Source of the DNA: SZAS-18 sp031370675
Lineage (GTDB): Bacteria > Verrucomicrobiota > Verrucomicrobiia > Chthoniobacterales > SZAS-18
Length of the DNA stretch: 28,858 bases
Direction of reading: 5' to 3'
Assembly: GCA_031370675.1 (NCBI GenBank)
Contig: JANMQT010000355.1
Location: 1-28,858 of the forward strand
Made by a program: the position numbers and the translations under genes. Below are positions 23,091 through 28,858 of this stretch, in pieces (position 1 is the first letter of the stretch; each line of letters starts with the position of its first letter). Below the pieces are notes generated by a model. It did no database searches. It saw only the letters and a program-made list of their open reading frames with translations, and was not told the origin of the DNA.

Positions 23091-24347
23091 CTATTCGTAG
23101 CGCAGGGCCGTGACGGGATCGAGTTTGGAGGCGGTCCAGGCGGGAGCGAAACCGGATACGACGCCGGTGAGCACGCTGATGAAGAGCCCGACAAACACGA
23201 GCTGCATCGAGAAGGAAATCGGAAAGCTGGGGAACGCGGAGCCCACCGCGAAAAAGAGAAGCCACGAGACACCGATGCCTGCGATGCCGCCGAGCACGCA
23301 GATGCTGACGGCCTCGATCAGGAACTGAAGCAGGATGGTGCGGCGGCGGGCGCCGAGAGCCTTGCGCGTGCCGATTTCCTTCGTGCGCTCCTTCACGCTG
23401 ACGAACGTGATGTTCATGATGCCGATCGCGCCGACGAAGAGGGAGAGGCTCGTGATGAACAGGCCGGCGATGGCGATGCCCGCCTGGATCGGCCCCAGCG
23501 TGGACTTGAAGGCTTCCTGCGCGTTGATCGCGAAGTTCGGTTGCTCGTCGGGCAGGATGCCGCGCAATCGGCGCATGGCGCCCGTCAATTCATCCTTCGA
23601 CTCGGCCAGCTTGTTCTTGTCCTTCACCTTCACGCGGATATCGGACTCGTCGCGGTTCTTGCCCTTGAAGTATTTCTGGAAGGCCCCGAGCGGCAGGATC
23701 GCCTGGTTGTCGAAGCTGAACAGACCGAGGAAGCTGCCCTGGCGCGCGAGCACGCCGGTCACGCGCCAATGCTGGCCGGCCAGCGTCACGGTCCGGTCGA
23801 TGGGCGATTCGTTTGGGAACAGGGCGTTGGCCACATCGAAGCCGAGGACGATCACGTTGCGTCCGCCGCGCGATTCCTCACCCGTGAAGAAGCGGCCTTC
23901 GCGAAATTCCGTCGGCGAAATTTCCGAAAACGCGTCCGTCGTGCCCAGGATCATCACGCGGTCCACCTCGTTGTCGCCGCGCTTTATTTTCTTGAACGAG
24001 GCGCTCGACGGCACCGCGATGACCAGTTGCGAATTTGGCGTGGCCTCGATGATGGCATTCAGGCGCTCGGCGTAATCCGCCTTCAAGGCTGGCCGGTTGC
24101 GATATTGAAAGTCATCATCGTCGCGCATCCACGGTGCCTTCGAAACGTAGAGGATGTCGTCGCCCAGCATCGCCAGGCTCTGTTCAAAACCGGTGTTGAT
24201 GCCGGCGATCGCGGTGCCCATCAGGGTCACGGCCACGATGCCGATGATGACGCCGAGCGCGGTCAGAAAGGAACGCGTCCGGTTCGCCCGCAACTGCGCG
24301 TAGGCGATCCGCCAGCTTTCCGTGAATTCAAACCAGAGACGACGCAT
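23091..24347 (-). CDS. MacB-type ABC transporter permease (first permease of operon)
   Basis: This 418-aa permease has the same architecture as its neighbour: TM1 (TRSFLTALGVIIGIVAVTLM), a MacB core domain with ALFPNESPIDRTV, and three C-terminal TM helices with IGIMNITFVSVKERTKEIGT and RKALGARRRTILLQFL. The two permeases differ throughout their periplasmic domains, suggesting division of labour in a heterodimer rather than recent duplication. Mechanotransmission-type MacB systems expel substrates from the periplasm together with a MacA adaptor and an outer-membrane channel. ATG 24347 follows a repeat-filled 100-nt spacer after the ATPase gene. Confidence 0.9.
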   Translation of the reverse strand: MRRLWFEFTESWRIAYAQLRANRTRSFLTALGVIIGIVAVTLMGTAIAGINTGFEQSLAMLGDDILYVSKAPWMRDDDDFQYRNRPALKADYAERLNAIIEATPNSQLVIAVPSSASFKKIKRGDNEVDRVMILGTTDAFSEISPTEFREGRFFTGEESRGGRNVIVLGFDVANALFPNESPIDRTVTLAGQHWRVTGVLARQGSFLGLFSFDNQAILPLGAFQKYFKGKNRDESDIRVKVKDKNKLAESKDELTGAMRRLRGILPDEQPNFAINAQEAFKSTLGPIQAGIAIAGLFITSLSLFVGAIGIMNITFVSVKERTKEIGTRKALGARRRTILLQFLIEAVSICVLGGIAGIGVSWLLFFAVGSAFPSFPISFSMQLVFVGLFISVLTGVVSGFAPAWTASKLDPVTALRYE

Positions 24348-24349
24348 CT

Positions 24350-24447
24350 TATTTTAGATTTCAGATTTTAGATTTACGGCGTTGGATGCGACCTGGGCGT
24401 GCCTTTTTGACTGGAGCGCTCCCAAATCTGAAATCTGGAATCTGAAA

Positions 24448-24449
<2 letters not shown>
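24350..24449. repeat. Inverted repeat of AATCTGA-type arms between ATPase and permease genes
   Basis: Arms 24350-24375 and 24424-24449 (26 nt each) are reverse complements at 22 of 26 positions. Three of the four differences would be tolerated as G-U pairs in one RNA strand. Each arm is itself a tandem of AATCTGAA-like words with a period of about 8-9 nt. One arm starts 2 nt from the permease start codon, and the other overlaps the ATPase TAA stop. In the mRNA this would form a hairpin of about 26 bp with a 48-nt loop between two operon genes. Confidence 0.85.
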
Positions 24450-25227
<778 letters not shown>

Positions 25228-25276
25228 GTGAACAACGGCTGGGTTGGCGGGTAAGGCACGAAGACGCGGGGCGAGA

Positions 25277-26638
25277 TCATTTCGCGGCGGCGGGAATCTT
25301 CTCGAGGATCACTTTGGTGGCATCCTTCAGCGTGCGGCTGACCGCGCGGTACGGACCGCTGATGATGTCCTCGTCCACGGCCACACCTTTTGTTACTTCA
25401 ATGTGGGAATTGTCGGAGATGCCCGTCTCCACCTCGCGCATCTCGGCTTTGTCGCCCTTCTTGACGAAGACGACTCGCGTGCTTTTTTCCCGCTCGGCCT
25501 TCTTCTGCGCGGCTTGCTGGCGATCGTTGTAAAGTTCCGTCGAGTTGTCGGCCGCCGCCGCGTCCTTGGCCTTCGCCTTTTCGCGTTCTTCCGGCGAAAT
25601 CTTCGTGCCGCGCTCGCGCACGGTCACCGCTTGAATCGGCACGGCGACCACGCCCTTGACCGTCTTGGTCTCGATGTCGGCGGTGCCGCTCATGCCGGGA
25701 CGGAGCGCTGCGCCCTGGGCGTCCACGCGCACCCGCACTTCAAAATTGGTCACCTCTTCCTGCGTGCCCGCTCCGGTCGTCGTCGCCGAGTTGGCGATCT
25801 GGCTCACCTTGCCGCGGAACGGGCGGGCCGCGAACGAGTCGATCGACACCCCCACCGGGTCGCCCATCTTCACGAGCGGGATGTCGTTTTCATTCACTTG
25901 CACGCGAATTTCCATGACGCTGAAGTCCGCGACGCGCATGACCTCGGTGCCGGTGAATTGCGCTTGGGCCACCACGCGCTCACCGAGCTGCGAACCCAGC
26001 ACGCTGATGACACCGTCAATCGGCGAGATAATGGTCGTTTTCTCAAGCAAATCCCTGACCTGGCTCAAGTCGCTTTCGGCGCGCTTTATATCCGAGAGCG
26101 ACGCTTCGAAAACGGCCTTGGCGACGGTGTAGGCGGTCTCAGCCGCCAGGATGTCGGCATCGGACGTGATCTTCTGGGTGAAGAGCGTGCGGGCGCGCGC
26201 CAAATCCTGCTTGGTTTTCGTCATCTGCGCCTCCTGCTGTGCATTCAGCGCACGCGACGAACGAATCATCGCCTCTTTCTGCTCCACTTGGGCCACGTAG
26301 GTGTCCGGCTTGATCTTCATCAGCAGATCCCCCTTTTTCACCGCCTGGCCGACCTTGACGGGCAACTCAGTGATTTCTCCCGCCACCTCAGGCGAGATTT
26401 TCACCTCGACCTCCGGTTGCACCTTGCCATTGGCGGAAACGAGCTGGGTAATGTCCCGCTTGACGGACTTTTCGACCGTAACCGTCGTGGGCGGAACGGA
26501 CTTGGGCTTGAAGATTCCGACCAGAGCCAGGAGCCCGACGACCCCGCCGATGATCCAGTAGAGGCGGCGGCGGGACTTCTTGCGTTTGACGACGGGGGAG
26601 CCGGTCGCCGCGGAGACAGGGGTGATGGTTTCGTTCAT
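25277..26638 (-). CDS. MacA-like periplasmic adaptor (HlyD family) of the MacB-type exporter
   Basis: This 453-aa membrane fusion protein has a cytoplasmic basic stretch (KRKKSRRR, 18-25), one TM helix (about 26-43) and a first lipoyl half (KISPEVAGEITELPVKVGQA, 80-99). A long coiled-coil hairpin (about 115-200), a second lipoyl half (ISPIDGVISVLGSQLGERV), a beta-barrel and a membrane-proximal domain complete it. Residues about 343-387 form a highly charged Lys/Glu/Ala insertion (GTKISPEEREKAKAKDAAAA onward) in the membrane-proximal domain, longer than usual for MacA. It is the first gene of a four-gene operon. ATG 26638 is preferred to the longer open frame, whose extra 44 residues lack any signal. 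Confidence 0.92.
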   Translation of the reverse strand: MNETITPVSAATGSPVVKRKKSRRRLYWIIGGVVGLLALVGIFKPKSVPPTTVTVEKSVKRDITQLVSANGKVQPEVEVKISPEVAGEITELPVKVGQAVKKGDLLMKIKPDTYVAQVEQKEAMIRSSRALNAQQEAQMTKTKQDLARARTLFTQKITSDADILAAETAYTVAKAVFEASLSDIKRAESDLSQVRDLLEKTTIISPIDGVISVLGSQLGERVVAQAQFTGTEVMRVADFSVMEIRVQVNENDIPLVKMGDPVGVSIDSFAARPFRGKVSQIANSATTTGAGTQEEVTNFEVRVRVDAQGAALRPGMSGTADIETKTVKGVVAVPIQAVTVRERGTKISPEEREKAKAKDAAAADNSTELYNDRQQAAQKKAEREKSTRVVFVKKGDKAEMREVETGISDNSHIEVTKGVAVDEDIISGPYRAVSRTLKDATKVILEKIPAAAK

Positions 26639-27088
26639 GGCTTGTCGCGGGTTTCGTTCAGAATGTGAGGCTTGAGCGAGCCGCTGGATTCCCTCGGTGA
26701 AAGTGCAGGCCGAGGGGGGCTTTGTCCAGTTGTCGCGCGTCAGAATCCCCTGGGTGAGGGGAATTCGCAAAGTTGGCGGGTGGGAGGTGAAATCGACTCA
26801 TTCAGCGGGTCCAGCGGCGTCGTCGTGGTTGGCAATACCGCTGACCTTAAGCCATTTAGCAAAGGCAATGCCACCTGCTGACCTTGTCATTATGTAAATC
26901 GTATCATTCTGTACATCAGCATTTTGCATTAAATATATGAATGATTGCCTCCGTCATCGTATGGAAACACGCGGTGAATTCTACCAAGTAATGGCAATTT
27001 AACCTTAAGAATAGGCTAATTGATCGTCGCCAATCCTTTGTGCGACTCCCAGACGGGAAGGAGAGCCGTGGGGGATGGACTGGACGAT
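26639..27088. other. Gene-free stretch with an AT-rich core
   Basis: No convincing gene is present. The core 26881-26940 is about 28% GC, far below its surroundings, and 26860-27030 as a whole is AT-rich. It contains a 7-bp inverted repeat (ATCATTC 26903-26909, GAATGAT 26939-26945) and a TGTACA palindrome near 26911. On the minus strand TATATT-like and TACATAAT-like -10 candidates exist without good -35 partners. The stretch should hold the promoter of the macA operon, and because the gene beyond it ends at 27089, it may also hold the 3-prime end of that transcript. No transposase remnant is recognisable. Confidence 0.6.
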
Positions 27089-27580
27089 CTACGGCTTAAT
27101 TTCGCCGTAGGTCGCCATGGCCCGCCCGAGATACGGATTGCTGACCTCCCGCGACGTTTGGATCCAATTTCCATCGGGGACGAGCGACGACCTCAGCACG
27201 AGGAAGCCCTCCGCGCCGTCGCAAATGGGAATCAGCGCGGTACTGATTTCCTTGAAGGCGGCACGGGCGAGATCGATGCGGAAACTGTCCGCAAGCGTCT
27301 TTGCGGCGACCCGGGTCTTAGCGACCGCCGGCGAAACACCCGGGGCTTCGATGGCCTTGAGGAGCTTTTCGCCGGCCAGCCGGGTCCGGCGCGAATCATC
27401 GTCGGCGAGCGCCGCGCGCACCGCCTCATATTGCGTGAGCACCGCGCGGTCCTCGCTCGAGATCGGGATCGCGGATTTGAGGGGCGACCGGGAGCATCCG
27501 CTGGCCAGCAAGGCGACTACGATCGCGAGGGCGGCCGGGCGGAACCAGCGGGGAAGTGGCGGGCGGGCGGAACGAAGCAT
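27089..27580 (-). CDS. Lipoprotein with a DUF3347-like domain lacking copper-ligand residues
   Basis: This 163-aa protein has a basic N-terminus, a hydrophobic stretch (LAIVVALLASGC) and a lipobox Cys29, so it is a predicted lipoprotein. The mature helical part ends in DGNWIQTSREVSNPYLGRAM and ATYGEIKP. This resembles the end of DUF3347/CusB-associated domains, where CPM and TCG residues usually occur. Here these are SSL and TYG, so metal binding by those residues is unlikely. The ATG overlaps the stop of the upstream FnIII gene by one base (TGATG), indicating translational coupling. Family assignment rests on a short match and is tentative; the lipoprotein call is stronger. Confidence 0.75.
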   Translation of the reverse strand: MLRSARPPLPRWFRPAALAIVVALLASGCSRSPLKSAIPISSEDRAVLTQYEAVRAALADDDSRRTRLAGEKLLKAIEAPGVSPAVAKTRVAAKTLADSFRIDLARAAFKEISTALIPICDGAEGFLVLRSSLVPDGNWIQTSREVSNPYLGRAMATYGEIKP

Positions 27581-28194
27581 CAGGGGGCGATCTTGGTGAC
27601 CGGATCGCTCCACGGACCTTGCGTGTCTCCCGCGACGCCCGCAACCCGGAACCAATAGCGCGTGCCACTGACCAGGCCTTCGCGCGTGAAAAAAGATCTC
27701 AGGCTGGTTCCGGCCGTCTGCCAGTCGCCCGTCACGGAACCCTCGCATTGCTCGAGCACATAACTCGCAGCGCCGCGCACGCGGTTCCAAACCACATCGA
27801 TCCCGCCGTCCTCATCGCCCGCGGTGGCCACCAGCGCCGTCGGAGCTTGCAGCCCATGGGGCGCCGCAATTGCGGCAAACACCTCGGACTTGCGGGCGGC
27901 GGCATCCACCGGCGTGTCCCGCTCCAGCCGGTCATGCAATTGATCGAGCAGAACATCCAGCGAGCCTTCGCGCATATCCATCACCGTCGTGCAGTCGGTG
28001 AGCTGCCGGCGCGCCGCCTGCGTCTTATCGTAGGCCACGCGCAGTCCTTCCACCGCCAACTCCAGCTCGAACATCAATTTTCCCTCCGGCGTGGGCAGCG
28101 AATCGTCTTCCTTGATCGCATCCAAAACCATCCGCGCCTTGGCCAGCTTCTCCAACAGCGGCTGCTTGCTGAAATCGGGTTTCGCGGGGCTCAT
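27580..28194 (-). CDS. Fibronectin type III domain protein
   Basis: This 204-aa protein has a helical N-terminal part (QPLLEKLAKARMVLDAIKED, FELELAVEGLRVAYDKTQAA) and a C-terminal FnIII domain (about 118-204) with the usual WNRVRGAASYVLEQ and GTRYWFRVAGVAGDTQGPWS strands. No signal peptide follows ATG 28194. A longer start at ATG 28329 would add 45 residues, also without a signal. The gene is coupled to the downstream lipoprotein gene and divergent from rex, with 146 bp between starts. The helical part with an FnIII tail resembles small Verrucomicrobia-type proteins of unknown role. It probably binds protein or carbohydrate partners rather than acting as an enzyme. Confidence 0.75.
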   Translation of the reverse strand: MSPAKPDFSKQPLLEKLAKARMVLDAIKEDDSLPTPEGKLMFELELAVEGLRVAYDKTQAARRQLTDCTTVMDMREGSLDVLLDQLHDRLERDTPVDAAARKSEVFAAIAAPHGLQAPTALVATAGDEDGGIDVVWNRVRGAASYVLEQCEGSVTGDWQTAGTSLRSFFTREGLVSGTRYWFRVAGVAGDTQGPWSDPVTKIAP

Positions 28195-28340
28195 GGCGCG
28201 GGGAAAGGAAGCCAAGGCAGACTCGTGAGAGCCCAGCAGGTTTCGCCTAGGATCGCAATCCTGCTCTTGCGGAAGTTTGCCCGCCGCCGCCAAAACGACC
28301 GGTTGAATTTCGCTGAATTCACGTTTCATTTCACAAACTA

Positions 28341-28858
28341 ATGGCAAAACCAGATATTCCGCGAAAGGCGGTTTACCGGCTCTCGCTTTACCACCGTGGC
28401 CTGCAGCGCTTGAGCGCAAACCGGGTGTCGACCGTTTCTTCGGCGGCCCTCGCGAAGGCCGCGGGTGTGAAGCCGACCCAGCTTCGGAAAGACCTGGCGT
28501 ACCTGGGCCATTTTGGTACGCGGGGCCTCGGCTACAACGTGGACGCGTTGAGCCAGAAGTTGACCGATGTCCTCGGGACCGCGCGACTGCAACCGGTGGT
28601 GCTTGCCGGCGTCGGAAATCTTGGGGCCGCTTTGCTGGGCTACGGTGGCGGTTTTGCGAAGGAGGGTTTTGAGATTGTGGCGGCGTTCGATCTCGAGACC
28701 GGTCGCAAGCACGTGGGCGCCGAACAATTCGAGGTGTTCCCCATTTCTCAGGGGCCCGACTTCATCCGTCGTCACGGGATCAAGATGGCCATCATCGCCG
28801 TGCCCGGACCAGCCGCGCAGGAGGTAGCCAACGCGTTTGTCGCCGCGGGGGTGCAGGC
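28341..28858 (+). CDS. rex: Redox-sensing transcriptional repressor Rex, N-terminal part
   Basis: The first 172 codons of Rex are present; the C-terminus lies beyond the right edge. Rex senses the NADH/NAD+ ratio and represses fermentation and respiration genes. The N-terminal winged helix reads IPRKAVYRLSLYHRGLQRL and ALAKAAGVKPTQLRKDLAYL, followed by GHFGTRGLGYNV. The Rossmann NADH-binding motif is VLAGVGNLGAALLGYGG, and IKMAIIAVPGPAAQEVANAF follows. Every family segment expected so far is intact. The start ATG 28341 is preceded by TTCACAA (28330-28336), one half of the Rex operator consensus TTGTGAA...TTCACAA; the other half is not convincing. It is divergent from the FnIII gene. Confidence 0.95.
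   Translation, partial: MAKPDIPRKAVYRLSLYHRGLQRLSANRVSTVSSAALAKAAGVKPTQLRKDLAYLGHFGTRGLGYNVDALSQKLTDVLGTARLQPVVLAGVGNLGAALLGYGGGFAKEGFEIVAAFDLETGRKHVGAEQFEVFPISQGPDFIRRHGIKMAIIAVPGPAAQEVANAFVAAGVQ

Noticed and set aside
23044..23265. N-terminal extension of the second MacB-type permease into the first permease gene
   Set aside because: The extension would overlap 170 nt of coding sequence and reads as Arg-rich noise; the GTG start fits the expected helix.
25244..26668. A 474-codon plus-strand open frame opposite the MacA-like gene
   Set aside because: It has a His/Arg/Leu-rich composition and no motif; the minus-strand adaptor explains the region fully.
26672..26897. Short plus-strand open frames in the gene-free stretch upstream of macA
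   Set aside because: There is no ribosome binding site, no domain and unremarkable composition; they overlap the probable promoter region of the opposite strand.
28330..28336. Rex autoregulatory operator upstream of rex
   Set aside because: Only one half-site (TTCACAA) is clear; the opposite half does not match at the required distance.

Overview
The window looks like chromosomal DNA from a GC-rich Gram-negative bacterium. Outer-envelope machinery is abundant: RND and MacAB-type tripartite exporters, a lipoprotein, exported proteins and TatA. I infer a Verrucomicrobiota lineage, perhaps Opitutae. The grounds are overall gene style, the near absence of Shine-Dalgarno sequences, and repeat-filled spacers built from TTCGA and AATCTGA words. 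I have not tested this by any search. No rRNA, tRNA, CRISPR array, integrase or transposase was seen.

Layout. Positions 1-2974 (minus) hold an RND efflux operon: a TetR repressor, a periplasmic adaptor, and an inner-membrane pump that runs off the left edge. A perfect 14-bp palindrome sits between promoter-like hexamers just upstream of the repressor. Positions 3065-5527 (minus) encode a SWIM-Snf2 helicase with an altered motif VI. Divergent from it, 5624-9286 (plus) carry a duplicated FtsX-type permease without an ATPase and a membrane-anchored alpha/beta-hydrolase-fold protein that appears to have lost its whole catalytic triad. A TMTC-like GT-C membrane protein (9452-11311, minus) faces it across a TTCGA inverted repeat. 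An MFS transporter (11544-12794, plus) is interrupted by an in-frame TGA in TM9.

Positions 12877-15859 form a purine operon: purF, a small exported protein of unknown function, then purM, with 2-nt gaps. An orphan solute-binding protein with a strong terminator and dapB follow. Next comes a 127-bp inverted-repeat element, then a translationally coupled DUF2157/GDYXXLXY membrane pair (minus), tatA, an exported endonuclease/exonuclease/phosphatase-fold protein, ridA, and a divergent Rrf2 regulator with four cysteines.

Positions 21808-26638 (minus) are a MacA-ATPase-permease-permease exporter whose two permeases differ in sequence. A 450-bp gene-free stretch with an AT-rich core follows. The right end has an FnIII-domain protein coupled to a DUF3347-like lipoprotein (minus) and a divergent rex repressor cut by the window edge.

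Most content is housekeeping or envelope transport. I found no clear defence or mobile system. The most unusual items are the triad-less hydrolase, the broken MFS gene, the exported protein inside the pur operon, the intercistronic inverted repeats, and -10-like TANNNT motifs placed so close to start codons that leaderless mRNAs are suggested.
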